Positions 1 through 8,616 of a stretch of DNA of 64,000 nt are shown here, in pieces (the first letter of the stretch is position 1; every line of letters starts with the position of its first letter). The DNA is from Roseospira marina (GTDB taxonomy: Bacteria > Pseudomonadota > Alphaproteobacteria > Rhodospirillales > Rhodospirillaceae), in contig NZ_JACIGJ010000012.1 in NCBI RefSeq assembly GCF_014197855.1, positions 62,001-126,000 on the forward strand. The letters run 5' to 3'. The translations under genes and the position numbers were made by a program. The notes below the pieces were generated by a model. That model made no database searches, was not told the origin of the DNA, and saw nothing but the letters and a program-made list of their open reading frames with translations.

Positions 1-44
1 CGAGGCCGAACCCTAAGGCGGTCAGTTTCGAAGCTCGGCAGCAC
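1..44 (-). CDS. GNAT-family N-acetyltransferase, N-terminal fragment (cut by window edge)
   Basis: Only the first 14 to 15 codons are inside the window. Reading the minus strand from a GTG at 44 gives VLPSFETDRLRVRPR, the 'ETDRL-R-RP' opening typical of RimJ/RimL-type acetyltransferases. An AAGGAGG ribosome binding site (52-58 on the plus strand as cctcctt) lies 7 bases upstream of the GTG and decides the start. Function beyond acetyl-CoA-dependent N-acetylation cannot be inferred from so little sequence. Confidence 0.55.
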   Translation of the reverse strand, partial: MLPSFETDRLRVRP

Positions 45-336
45 GATCTTTCCTCCTTATGTCGCAAAAACCCGAAGGCCGCGATATGTTTTGCTATCAT
101 GTAATGTCCGGTTTGTGGTGCCCCGATCAAGCTAATGACCGGCGGCGTTGGGTCGGGAGCGGTTGAGCGCGGTTTTGTCCGCAATGTCGGCTTTCGCCCG
201 CCTCTCAGCAGTCAGCGGACAGACAGCCCACGGCCTCTTTCGTCCGTTCCGTAGTACGCCCTTGATGGTCGTTCGATCGGCCGCGACGGGCTCGCGAACG
301 CCGTCATTCCGGCGGCGCAGGGCCGAAACGCCCCGC

Positions 337-2139
337 TCAGGACGGGCGCTTCGGTTTGCGGCTCTTGTGTTTCATCGCTTTGCCGCGATCCGCTGACGGG
401 GCCTGGTGTTTGCGGGTCGGCTTGCCGTCCGGCTTGAACTTCGGTTTCGCGTATCTCGGCCGTTCGGGCGTCTCACCGGCCGGCGCGATGATGATGCCGT
501 TCTCGAGGCTGCCCGGCTGTTTGAGCTGGTCCGCAAAACCGGCGGCCTTGTCGGCGGCGATTTCGAAACGGGTTTCGGTGTCGTCAATCCGGATCGCGCC
601 GACATCGCGTTTCGTCACGCCGCCCGCGTTGCAGATCATCGGCAGCAGGAATTTCGGGTCGGCGCGGTGCTTGCGCCCGAGCGAGAGGGTGAACCATACG
701 CCGTCCTGCATGTCCGGGCCTCGCGGCTCGCGACCCGGCGCGTGTTTGTCCGCGGACCGGCGGTCGCGACCGGACGTTTTGGTCTCAAGCGCTTCGGCGG
801 GAAGCGGCACAAGGTCCTCGGGCACGGGGTGGGCGGCCATTTGCGTGCGCAGGAACGCCGCGGCAACGCGCTCCGGCCCCACCCGGTCGAGCAATTCGGC
901 CACGACGTCCGACTCCGCTTCGTCGGGCGGCGCGGCAGAGGCGGCGGCATCGATGATGCGTCGGCGGTAGCGCGCCTCGATATCGGCAATGCCGGGCGCC
1001 GCGCGAACGGTCGCCGTCAGCTTCGCCAAGGTAAGCACGCGCTGAACCGCGCCACGCCTGTGTTCCGGAACGATGAGCACGCAGATGCCCTTTCGACCGG
1101 CGCGGCCGGTCCGGCCGGACCGATGCAGCAGGGTCTCCGGGTTGCTCGGCAGGTCGGCGTGGACCACGAGGTCGAGGTTCGGAAGGTCGATGCCGCGCGC
1201 CGCGACATCGGTCGCCACGCAGACACTTGCGCGTCCGTCGCGCATGGATTGCAGCGCGTTCGACCGCTCCGATTGCGCCATCTCACCCGAAAGCGAAACC
1301 ACCCTGAAACCACGGTTTGCGAGGCGCGCCGTGAGATGGCGAACCGCTTCACGGGTGTGGCAGAACACCAGGGCGCTTGAGCTGTCGGAATCGAGCAGCG
1401 TATTGATGATGGCGTGTTCGCGCTCGTCGCGCCGCACCAGCATCACCTGGTATTCGATGTCGGCATGCTGTTCGGTGGACCCGGTCGTCTCGATGCGCAC
1501 CGCGTTCTTCTGCACGGTCTTGGCCAACTCGGCGATGCCGCGCCGCACGGTCGCCGAAAACAGCAGGGTGCGGCGCTCCTGCGGCGCGGCGCCGAGGATG
1601 AATTCCAGGTCCTCGCGAAACCCGAGATCCAGCATCTCGTCGGCTTCGTCGAGAACCACGGCACGAACGGCGCTTAGGTCCAGCGCGCCCCGCGTGATGT
1701 GATCGCGCAGGCGTCCGGGCGTACCGACGACGAGATGGGCGCCACGGTCGAGCGCACGGCGTTCGGTGCGCATGTCCATGCCGCCCACGCCGGTCGCGAT
1801 CCGGACCTGCGCGGCCGCGTAGAGCCAATCGAGTTCCCGTTGGACCTGAATGGCAAGTTCGCGCGTGGGCGCGATGACCAGACCGAGCGGCGCGGCGGCG
1901 GCGTCGAAACACGCGTCGTTTCCAAGCAGCGTCGGCGCGATGGCGATGCCGAAGGCGACCGTCTTTCCCGAGCCCGTCTGCGCCGAGACCAACAGATCGG
2001 CGTCATCGTGATCTTCATTCATCATCGCCATTTGAACCGGCGTCAGCGCGCTGTAGCCTTTCGCCGCGAGGGCGGCGGCAAGGGCCGGATGTATGGCGGT
2101 GATCGGGGATGGGGCGTTGGAATCGATCTTGGACGTCAT
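337..2139 (-). CDS. DEAD-box ATP-dependent RNA helicase with DbpA-like C-terminal RNA-binding domain
   Basis: A 600-residue cytoplasmic RNA-remodelling helicase. All core motifs are visible: motif I AQTGSGKT (53-60), Ia PTRELAIQ (91-98), GG and TPGR, motif II DEAD (164-167), motif III SAT (195-197), then in the second RecA-like domain ARGID and HRSGRTGR. After the core come about 60 residues resembling the DbpA/CsdA RNA-recognition domain (WFTLSLGRKHRADP region) and a very basic Lys/Arg tail. The frame is open for another 126 codons upstream, but that stretch is unlike any helicase; the ATG at 2139 is preceded by AAGG at good spacing. The C-terminal domain suggests a role in ribosome assembly or structured-RNA unwinding (inference). 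Monocistronic as far as can be seen. Confidence 0.93.
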   Translation of the reverse strand: MTSKIDSNAPSPITAIHPALAAALAAKGYSALTPVQMAMMNEDHDDADLLVSAQTGSGKTVAFGIAIAPTLLGNDACFDAAAAPLGLVIAPTRELAIQVQRELDWLYAAAQVRIATGVGGMDMRTERRALDRGAHLVVGTPGRLRDHITRGALDLSAVRAVVLDEADEMLDLGFREDLEFILGAAPQERRTLLFSATVRRGIAELAKTVQKNAVRIETTGSTEQHADIEYQVMLVRRDEREHAIINTLLDSDSSSALVFCHTREAVRHLTARLANRGFRVVSLSGEMAQSERSNALQSMRDGRASVCVATDVAARGIDLPNLDLVVHADLPSNPETLLHRSGRTGRAGRKGICVLIVPEHRRGAVQRVLTLAKLTATVRAAPGIADIEARYRRRIIDAAASAAPPDEAESDVVAELLDRVGPERVAAAFLRTQMAAHPVPEDLVPLPAEALETKTSGRDRRSADKHAPGREPRGPDMQDGVWFTLSLGRKHRADPKFLLPMICNAGGVTKRDVGAIRIDDTETRFEIAADKAAGFADQLKQPGSLENGIIIAPAGETPERPRYAKPKFKPDGKPTRKHQAPSADRGKAMKHKSRKPKRPS

Positions 2140-2180
2140 GGTCGCTACCTTTGCGGGTCGCCGAATATCATCATGTGTCT

Positions 2181-2225
2181 GTGTGCGCTCTGGGTAGCGG
2201 TATGTGCGCGCTCTGGGTAGCGATA
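2181..2225. repeat. Two-copy tandem repeat upstream of the helicase gene
   Basis: Copy 1 (2181-2202) and copy 2 (2203-2225) share the core GCGCTCTGGGTAGCG and differ by one inserted dinucleotide and one substitution. They lie 42 to 86 bases before the helicase start, within its probable leader or promoter. Function unknown. Confidence 0.6.
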
Positions 2226-2587
2226 GTTTTCCCGAACCTCGGCTTCTTGGAACGCTGGGCTGATGACGACTCCCCGCGAAAGTGACCGGAGGGCGGAGTC
2301 GGGACGCGGCCCAGGCACCGGTCGGACACCCACCGGACACCGTGATAAGCGGGTTGATTGGAAAGCGATTCACCCGTCCGCCATCCCGGGCCGTTGCCCG
2401 GAAACCGGCCTGTCCGCTCTGGGCCCTTTTTGCACGGTCCCAAACGCATCGCTCTGACCAAAGCGCTCCGGCACATCTGGCCGGACGCCGCCGCGCGGGC
2501 GCTCCCACCCGGCACACGCCCCATGTCGCGCATGCTGCATCGCAAGATAAACATATGCGGTGCGCAAGTAAGATGTATTTGACCGTT

Positions 2588-2627
2588 TGTCAGACATGAA
2601 CTACCGTCGCTGTCACTGAACTGTCAC
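2588..2627. promoter_or_regulatory. Candidate operator of the GntR/FCD regulator
   Basis: TGTC-A-GACA at 2588-2596 fits the T-N-GT-N-AC-N-A pattern of FadR/FCD-type GntR operators. A direct repeat of CTGTCAC follows at 2610 and 2621, on the same helix face. Position upstream of the regulator start (2701) suggests autoregulation. The family consensus is known; the assignment to this regulator is inference. Confidence 0.35.
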
Positions 2628-2700
2628 AAACTCCCGCGCCGTCCGGTTGACCACCACGGCCAACCGTCACGACACCGGGGGTCGCACGAGGGTGCGGCGC

Positions 2701-3657
2701 ATGTCCCGACCCCACGCTCCGACATCCGGACCCGCCCGTCCCCTCGACGGGGGTCCAACCGGCACCCCCAACAGCGGCACCGCCCGCGACCAGGGCAGCC
2801 GCGTGGCCGAACGGCTCGCACACGAGTTGTTCTCCGGCACCTACCCCCCGGGCACCCTGTTGCCGCGCGAGGTCGACCTCGCCGAGCGCTTCGCGGTCAG
2901 CCGCGCCACCATTCGCGCCGGTCTGCAAAGCCTGACGTCGCTGGGCATCATCAGCCGGCACGCCGGCCAGGGCACCGTGGTGCGCGAGTACGGGGACTGG
3001 AACATCCTCGACCCGTTCGTGACGCGCTGGATGGCCGACTACGCCGCGCCGAACCCCGAGATCCTGCGCCAGATTTTCGAATTCCGCCGCGCCACCGAGC
3101 CGTTCATCTCGGCCCAGGCCGCCGTGCGCGCCAACGCCCGCAACCTCGCCGCGATCGAGGAGGGCTATCTGGGCATGGAGCGGGCGCTGAACGAGGCGGA
3201 GCGACGGCCGGCCCCTGTGCCCGCGACGCCGCCCGGAACGGGCCCCGAGACATCCCCCGGGACGTCGCCCGGGACGTCTGAGTCCGAGGAGGCCGACGCC
3301 CGTCTGGCGGCCGCCTTCACCGAAAGCGATGTGGCGTTTCATGCCGCCATCTACCGCGCCACGCACAATCTGGTCTGGTCGCAACTGGCACACATCCTGC
3401 GACCCACCATCCTGATCGTGATCCGCAAGACCAACGACACGGCGGAAGAGCTGCGCGACAGCCTGGAGCGCCACCGCCGCCTGATGGAATGCATCCGCCT
3501 GCGCCAGCCCGAAGCCGCGTTCAGCGCGGCCGTCCACGTCATGGCCCGGACCGGCCAGGACCTGGGCCTCGACGGGCGCGACGCGATGGCGGATCCGGCC
3601 CTGCTCGCCCGCGCCTGGGCGAGTCCGGTCCCCGGTGCCGACAGGCCCGAGGCATGA
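2701..3657 (+). CDS. dgoR: GntR-family (FadR/FCD) regulator of galactonate catabolism
   Basis: Winged-helix DNA-binding domain at residues ~35-100 (VAERLAHELFSGTYPPGTLL, then the recognition helix region VSRATIRAGLQSL) followed by an all-helical FCD ligand domain. The gene lies directly upstream of TRAP and dgoDAK genes on the same strand, matching DgoR of enteric bacteria, which represses galactonate genes and is relieved by galactonate (known for the family). A TTG at 2647 would add 18 residues; ATG 2701 is chosen because GAGGGTG precedes it. Odd: the FCD domain carries a Pro/Gly/Thr/Glu-rich insertion of about 25 residues (PGTGPETSPGTSPGTSE) encoded by short tandem repeats near 3230-3285. 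Ligand identity is inferred from context. Confidence 0.8.
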   Translation: MSRPHAPTSGPARPLDGGPTGTPNSGTARDQGSRVAERLAHELFSGTYPPGTLLPREVDLAERFAVSRATIRAGLQSLTSLGIISRHAGQGTVVREYGDWNILDPFVTRWMADYAAPNPEILRQIFEFRRATEPFISAQAAVRANARNLAAIEEGYLGMERALNEAERRPAPVPATPPGTGPETSPGTSPGTSESEEADARLAAAFTESDVAFHAAIYRATHNLVWSQLAHILRPTILIVIRKTNDTAEELRDSLERHRRLMECIRLRQPEAAFSAAVHVMARTGQDLGLDGRDAMADPALLARAWASPVPGADRPEA

Positions 3658-3727
3658 GCACTGCGGCGTCCGCTCCCCCGCACGGGCCCCGGACGCCGAT
3701 GCGTGCAAAACTCTATGGGAGGACGTG

Positions 3728-4762
3728 ATGACCCTGCAGTCCGTGACCCCGCTGCTGAAGGGCGCCGCCGGCGCCGTTCTGGGCGTGGCGATGATGGCCG
3801 CGCCGGCCCTTGCCGCCGACTATGAGTGGACGTTCCAGACCTCGGAAACGGCGGGCGAACCGCAGTTCAAGATCAAGCAGGCGTGGGCCGACAACATCAA
3901 CGAAATGTCCGGCGGCCGCATCGAGATCGAAATCCTGCCGACCGGCGCCGTGGTGCCCCACAACCAGACCCTCGACGCGGTGGGCAGCGGCATCCTCCAG
4001 GGTCATCTGACCGACCCGAGCTATTTCTCCGGTCTCGACCCGGCGTTCTCCATGCTGGGCAATCTGGTCGGCGCCTGGGGCGATCCGCTGGAGTTCCTGG
4101 AATACATGCAGTACGGCGGCGGCGAGGAGCTGTATAACGAGCTCGTAAATCCGTATAACGTGCAACTCATCGGGGCCGCCGCAACCGGGCTGGAGGCGCT
4201 GGTCTCCAAAAAGCCGATCCGCACCGTCGAGGACCTTCAGGGCCTGAAGCTGCGCGCACCGGAAGGCATGGTCTACGACATCTTCTCCAAGGCCGGCGCC
4301 ACGCCGGTGAACCTGCCCGGCTCCGAGGTTTACACCGGTCTGGAAAAGGGCGTGATCGACGCCGCCGACTACACCGTGTTCGCCACCAACCAGGACCAGG
4401 GGCTGCACAGCTTCGCGCGCTACCCCAGCTACCCCGGGTTCCACTCGCTGCCGATGGTGGCGGTCTCCATGAACAAGGAGATCTGGGACGGCCTGCCGGA
4501 CGATCTGAAAGCCATCATGAGCACCGCCACGGACGCCCTGGCCTATGATCTCGTGTTCAAGCTGAAGGCCCGCGATCTGGTCGCCGTCGCCGAAGCCCGC
4601 GCGGATCCGGACATCGAGATCATCGACCTGCCGGCCCCGGAGCGGAAAAAGTTCCGCGCCATCGCCCAGCAGGAATGGGCCAACTGGGCCAAGCGGAACG
4701 AGATGACCCAGAAGGTCTATGACTCCGTGGTCGTGTTCCTGAAGGACCGCAACCTGCTCTGA
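3728..4762 (+). CDS. dctP: TRAP transporter substrate-binding protein (DctP family), probable galactonate receptor
   Basis: A 344-residue periplasmic solute-binding protein. A clear Sec signal peptide ends at about residue 30 (VAMMAAPALAA). The mature part has family hallmarks: ILPTGAVVPHNQ near the start, LQGLKLRAPEGM, and the hinge motif GLEKGVIDAADY, with the Arg expected to salt-bridge the substrate carboxylate in LKLRAPEG. GGGAGG lies 6 bases before the ATG. It is the first structural gene after the GntR regulator and is separated from the permease genes by a strong hairpin. Substrate galactonate is inferred from the co-transcribed dgo genes. Confidence 0.88.
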   Translation: MTLQSVTPLLKGAAGAVLGVAMMAAPALAADYEWTFQTSETAGEPQFKIKQAWADNINEMSGGRIEIEILPTGAVVPHNQTLDAVGSGILQGHLTDPSYFSGLDPAFSMLGNLVGAWGDPLEFLEYMQYGGGEELYNELVNPYNVQLIGAAATGLEALVSKKPIRTVEDLQGLKLRAPEGMVYDIFSKAGATPVNLPGSEVYTGLEKGVIDAADYTVFATNQDQGLHSFARYPSYPGFHSLPMVAVSMNKEIWDGLPDDLKAIMSTATDALAYDLVFKLKARDLVAVAEARADPDIEIIDLPAPERKKFRAIAQQEWANWAKRNEMTQKVYDSVVVFLKDRNLL

Positions 4763-4769
4763 CGGATGT

Positions 4770-4808
4770 GGGCGCCGCGCGCGATCGCTTGACCGACGCG
4801 CGGCGCCC
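4770..4808 (+). promoter_or_regulatory. Intercistronic hairpin between dctP and dctQ
   Basis: Perfect 12-bp arms GGGCGCCGCGCG (4770-4781) and CGCGCGGCGCCC (4797-4808) enclose a 15-base loop. No T-run follows, so it is unlikely to be a full terminator. Stem-loops after the receptor gene are common in TRAP operons, where they protect the dctP message and lower permease expression (known pattern; inferred here). Confidence 0.7.
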
Positions 4809-4861
4809 CTTCGCCCGCCTTGTGTTGTTGTCGCTGCCCTCGTTCCTGGAGGGATCCGGTG

Positions 4862-5470
4862 ATGTCCGATCCGCTGCGCCCATCCGTTTCCAACGAAAAT
4901 TTGCCCTCCACCCCGGAGCCTGACCCGCACAAGGCGGCCGAAGGCGTCATCCGAACCGGTCTCGACCGGGTCATCGCCCGCGCCGCCGACGGCATCGCCT
5001 GGCTGGTGTTCATCGCCATGGCGATCAGCGTGTTCGAGGTCGTCATGCGCTACGCCTTCCACGCGCCGACGTCCTGGGTGCACGAAACCACCGTGATCCT
5101 GATCGCGGCCCTGTTCGCGCTCGGCGGGCCGGTCGCGCTGGCCCGCGACAAGCACATCCGGGTCCGCGTGATTTATGACGCCGTCCCGCCCCGCGCCCGC
5201 CGCTGGCTGGATGTGTTCAACAACGGCGTCATTCTGGCGTTCTGCGTCGGCATGACCTACGCCGCGTGGCAGCTCTTCTATCGCGCCACACACAACCCGA
5301 GCGGCGCGATCAGCCTGGAGGGCTCCGGCACCTCGTGGAACCCACCGTTCCCGGCCGTCGCCAAAGGGTTCATTCTGCTGGCCGTCGGCCTTATGGCCGT
5401 GCAGGCCGCCCTGCACCTGATTCAATCCCTGCGCGCCCGACCGGACGCCGACGCGGCGGAGGACCGGTAA
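4862..5470 (+). CDS. dctQ: TRAP transporter small permease (DctQ family)
   Basis: 202 residues with four predicted membrane segments: around GIAWLVFIAMAISVFEVVMRY, TTVILIAALFALGGPVAL, GVILAFCVGMTYAAWQLF and GFILLAVGLMAVQAALHLI. The family motif around FEVVMRYAF followed by SWVHE is present. The N-terminal ~45 residues are hydrophilic and longer than in most DctQ proteins. ATG 4862 follows GGAGGG. The gene is 1 base from dctM, so they are probably translationally coupled and form the QM membrane complex. Confidence 0.88.
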   Translation: MSDPLRPSVSNENLPSTPEPDPHKAAEGVIRTGLDRVIARAADGIAWLVFIAMAISVFEVVMRYAFHAPTSWVHETTVILIAALFALGGPVALARDKHIRVRVIYDAVPPRARRWLDVFNNGVILAFCVGMTYAAWQLFYRATHNPSGAISLEGSGTSWNPPFPAVAKGFILLAVGLMAVQAALHLIQSLRARPDADAAEDR

Positions 5471-5471
5471 C

Positions 5472-6800
5472 ATGGGCAGCCTCGGCCTGAACGCGATGGG
5501 CATCGAGCTTGGCACCTATGTGCTCATCGGTAGCATCTTTCTGCTTCTTCTGACCGGCCTGCCGCTGGCTTTCACCACCGGCATGGTCGCGCTGGTCTTC
5601 ACCTACGGCTGGTTCGGCCCCAATGCCCTGCCGCTGGTGACCAGCCGGGTCTACGGCTTCATCACCGAGTATTCGCTGGTGGCGGTGCCGATGTTCGTCT
5701 TCATGGCCTCGCTGCTGGACCGCTCCGGCATCGCGCGCGACCTGTTCAACGGGATGCGCGTGCTGGCGGGACGGGTGCCCGGCGGCGTCGCGGTGCAGAC
5801 CCTGGTGGTGGCGTTCTTCCTGGCCGCCATGTCCGGCATCATCGGCGGCGAGATCGTGCTGCTCGGCCTGCTGGCGCTGCCGCAGATGCTGCGCCTGGGC
5901 TACGACAAGCACCTGTCGATCGGCGTGGTCTGCGCGGGAGGGTCCCTGGGCACGATGATGCCGCCGTCGATCGTGCTGATCATCTACGGCCTGATCGCCA
6001 GCGTCTCCATCGCCGACCTGTTCACCGCCGCCATCACCCCGGCCGTGGTGCTGATGCTGTGCTACATGGCCTATGTGCTGTCGCGCTGCTTCTGGAACCC
6101 GGAGATGGGCCCCCCCGTCCCGGCCGAGGAAGCCAGCATGCCGTGGCGCGAAAAGCTGCGCGCCATGCGGCACATCATCCTGCCGGCGGTCATCGCCTTC
6201 ATGGTGCTGGGCTCGATTTACGGCGGCGTGGCCTCGGTGACCGAGGCGGCAGCCATGGGCGTGTTCGGCGTGCTGGTCGGCATCATGATCCGGCGCGAAT
6301 TCACACTCACGCTGATGCAGCAGGCGGTCACCCAGACCATCAACACCTGCGGCATGATCATCTGGATCGGCGTGGGCGCCGCGACATTGGTCGGTGTCTA
6401 CAACCTGATGGGCGGCAACCGCTTCGTCTCCGGGACCATCCTGGGCCTGGACATGGCGCCGGTGCTGATCCTGATGGTGATGATGCTGATCCTGCTGATC
6501 CTGGGCCTGTTCCTGGATTGGATCGGCATCGCCATGCTGTGCCTGCCGATCTTCGTGCCGATCGTCGAGCAACTCGGCTACGACCCGATCTGGTTCGGCA
6601 TCCTGTTCGCGGTGAACATGCAGGTGTCGTTCCTGTCCCCGCCGTTCGGACCCGCCGCCTTCTACCTGAAGGGCGTCGCGCCACCGAACATCTCACTGGG
6701 CGATATCTACCGCTCCGTCGTGCCGTTCATGGCGATCCAGATCGCCGTGCTGGCCCTCCTCCTGTTCGAGCCCCAGTTCGCCATGTGGCTCGTGAATTAG
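5472..6800 (+). CDS. dctM: TRAP transporter large permease (DctM family)
   Basis: 442 residues with about twelve hydrophobic segments over the whole length. DctM features are clear: [20 protein letters not shown] at the N-terminus, [37 protein letters not shown], and the C-terminal [20 protein letters not shown]. It couples sodium to uptake of the acid bound by DctP (family knowledge). It ends 8 bases before dgoD. An internal Met at residue 9 is an alternative start. Confidence 0.9.
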   Translation: MGSLGLNAMGIELGTYVLIGSIFLLLLTGLPLAFTTGMVALVFTYGWFGPNALPLVTSRVYGFITEYSLVAVPMFVFMASLLDRSGIARDLFNGMRVLAGRVPGGVAVQTLVVAFFLAAMSGIIGGEIVLLGLLALPQMLRLGYDKHLSIGVVCAGGSLGTMMPPSIVLIIYGLIASVSIADLFTAAITPAVVLMLCYMAYVLSRCFWNPEMGPPVPAEEASMPWREKLRAMRHIILPAVIAFMVLGSIYGGVASVTEAAAMGVFGVLVGIMIRREFTLTLMQQAVTQTINTCGMIIWIGVGAATLVGVYNLMGGNRFVSGTILGLDMAPVLILMVMMLILLILGLFLDWIGIAMLCLPIFVPIVEQLGYDPIWFGILFAVNMQVSFLSPPFGPAAFYLKGVAPPNISLGDIYRSVVPFMAIQIAVLALLLFEPQFAMWLVN

Positions 6801-6808
6801 GCGTCGTC

Positions 6809-7960
6809 ATGCGCATTACCGCCCTGAAAACCTACCGTGTCCCGCCGCGCTGGCTGTTCCTGAAGGTCGAGACCGATGAAGGTCTCGCCGGATGGGGCGA
6901 GCCCGTGATCGAGGGACGCGCGGCCACCGTCGAAGCGGCCGTGCACGAACTGTCGGAGTACGTGATCGGCAAGGACCCCCGCCGCATCGAGGATCTGTGG
7001 CAGACCCTCTATCGCGGCGGCTTCTACCGGGGCGGCCCGATCCTGATGAGCGCCATCGCCGGCATCGATCAGGCCCTGTGGGACATTACCGGCAAGGCCT
7101 TGGGCGTGCCGGTGCACGCCCTGATGGGCGGGCGGGTGCGCGACACGATGCGCATGTACGCCTGGATCGGCGGTGACCGGCCGTCCGACATCGGACGGCA
7201 GGCGCGGGCCATCGTCGCGAAAGGCTTCACGGCCTTCAAGATGAACGGCACGCCGGAGATGGCCATCGTGGACAGCCACGCCCGCATCGACGAGGCCGTC
7301 GCCCGGGTGGCGGAGGCGCGCGAGGCGGTGGGGCGCGACGTGGGCATCGCCATCGACTTCCACGGCCGCGTGCACCGCCCAATGGCCAAGGTCCTGCTGC
7401 GGGAGCTGGAGCCGTTCCACCCCCTGTTCGTCGAGGAACCGGTGCTGCCGGAGAACCTCGCCATCCTGCCGGCGATCACCCAGGGCCTGGGCTACCCCAT
7501 CGCCACCGGGGAGCGGCTGTTCCACCGCACCCAGTTCCGGCCGGTGCTGGACTCCGGCGCGGTAGACATCGTGCAGCCGGACCTGTCGCACTGCGGCGGC
7601 CTGACGGAGGGGCGCAAGATCGCCACTCTGGCGGAAACCTACGACGTGGCCGTGGCGCCGCACTGCCCGCTGGGACCGCTGACGGTCGCGGCCTCGTTGC
7701 AGTTGGATGCGGTCTGCCACAACGCCTTCATCCAGGAGTTCAGCCTGGGCATCCATTACAACGTGAACTCCGATATCCTGGATTACGTGGTGGATCCGTC
7801 GGTGCTGACCATTTCGGAAGACGGCTTCCTGCCGATCCCCGAAGGGCCGGGCCTGGGGGTCGAGATCAACGAAGAGGCCGTGCTCGAACGGGCGAAGGAG
7901 GGGCACACCTGGAAGAATCCGATCTGGCGCCACACCGACGGGAGTATCGCGGAATGGTAA
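6809..7960 (+). CDS. dgoD: D-galactonate dehydratase (enolase superfamily)
   Basis: 383 residues, essentially the length of E. coli DgoD (382). Opens [15 protein letters not shown] with the N-terminal capping domain, then a TIM barrel: metal ligands expected at D in AIDFHGR, E in [10 protein letters not shown] and E in ATGERLF; the C-terminal part carries [20 protein letters not shown] and the [11 protein letters not shown] histidine motif. It removes water from D-galactonate to give 2-dehydro-3-deoxy-D-galactonate. It overlaps dgoA by 7 bases. Other acid sugar dehydratases of the mandelate-racemase group are alternatives, but the dgoA/dgoK neighbours favour galactonate. Confidence 0.9.
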   Translation: MRITALKTYRVPPRWLFLKVETDEGLAGWGEPVIEGRAATVEAAVHELSEYVIGKDPRRIEDLWQTLYRGGFYRGGPILMSAIAGIDQALWDITGKALGVPVHALMGGRVRDTMRMYAWIGGDRPSDIGRQARAIVAKGFTAFKMNGTPEMAIVDSHARIDEAVARVAEAREAVGRDVGIAIDFHGRVHRPMAKVLLRELEPFHPLFVEEPVLPENLAILPAITQGLGYPIATGERLFHRTQFRPVLDSGAVDIVQPDLSHCGGLTEGRKIATLAETYDVAVAPHCPLGPLTVAASLQLDAVCHNAFIQEFSLGIHYNVNSDILDYVVDPSVLTISEDGFLPIPEGPGLGVEINEEAVLERAKEGHTWKNPIWRHTDGSIAEW

Positions 7961-8616
7961 GGATCGCACATCCCCGGTTCGAGGCCGCCTTCGCCGCCAT
8001 GCCGCTGGTCGCCATCCTGCGCGGCGTGAAGCCGGACGAGGTGGTGGCAGTCGGCGAGGCCCTGGTCGATGCGGGGATCACCCTGATCGAGGTCCCGCTG
8101 AACTCGCCCCAGCCGTTCGACAGCATCGCCCGGCTGCTGGACGCGATGCCCGAGACGGTCGCCGTGGGCGCCGGTACGGTGCTGACCGTCGAGGATACGC
8201 GGCGGCTCGGCGCCCTGGGCGGGCATATCCTGGTCGCACCCAACACCGACCCGGCCGTGCTGGACGCGGCGGCGGAGGCCGGACTGGCCGCCCTGCCCGG
8301 CTGCCTGACCCCCAGCGAGGCCTTCACCGCCCTGCGCCACGGCGCCCGCGGGCTGAAGGTTTTCCCGGCCGGTCGGATGGGGCCGGGCTACCTGAAGGAC
8401 CTGCGCGCGGTGCTGCCGCCCAGCACCCCGATCCTGCCGGTGGGCGGGGTGGACCTGGGCACGCTGGCGGACTGGCATGCCGCCACGGCGGACGGCGCCG
8501 GCATCGGATCCGCCCTGTACGCCCCCGGGCTCGCCCCCGACACGATCAACGCCCGCGCCCAGGCCCTGGTGGCGGAGTGGCGGCGGCTGACCGCGCCGGA
8601 ACGCGCCGCGCCATGA
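7954..8616 (+). CDS. dgoA: 2-dehydro-3-deoxy-6-phosphogalactonate aldolase
   Basis: 220-residue class I aldolase of the KDPG/KDPGal family. Active-site elements are in order: [13 protein letters not shown]46 in [15 protein letters not shown] (72-77), PGCLTPSEA, and the Schiff-base lysine K135 in LKVFPAG, then GGV. The 'IEVPLNSP' form is typical of KDPGal rather than KDPG aldolases. It splits phosphorylated KDGal to pyruvate and glyceraldehyde-3-phosphate. The ATG lies inside the last codons of dgoD and its stop overlaps the dgoK start (ATGA). Confidence 0.9.
   Translation: MVRIAHPRFEAAFAAMPLVAILRGVKPDEVVAVGEALVDAGITLIEVPLNSPQPFDSIARLLDAMPETVAVGAGTVLTVEDTRRLGALGGHILVAPNTDPAVLDAAAEAGLAALPGCLTPSEAFTALRHGARGLKVFPAGRMGPGYLKDLRAVLPPSTPILPVGGVDLGTLADWHAATADGAGIGSALYAPGLAPDTINARAQALVAEWRRLTAPERAAP

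Larger units (their letters stand above)
2140..2700. other. Intergenic region with a tandem repeat and candidate GntR operators
   Basis: No gene is supported here. It contains two near-identical ~22-base tandem copies upstream of the helicase (2181-2225), a short perfect inverted repeat TGTCAGACA (2588-2596) and a direct repeat CTGTCAC/CTGTCAC with an 11-base period (2610-2616, 2621-2627). The last two sit just upstream of the GntR-type regulator and presumably belong to its control region. Confidence 0.6.

Noticed and set aside
45..336. Small open frame from 148 on the plus strand
   Set aside because: Arg/Ser/Ala-rich with no motif, no binding site and overlapping the 3' end of the helicase gene.
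3713..5515. 600-codon open frame antisense to the TRAP dctP/dctQ genes
   Set aside because: No family signal; composition is His/Arg/Gly-rich as expected from the complement of GC-rich codons, and the opposite strand carries clear TRAP genes.
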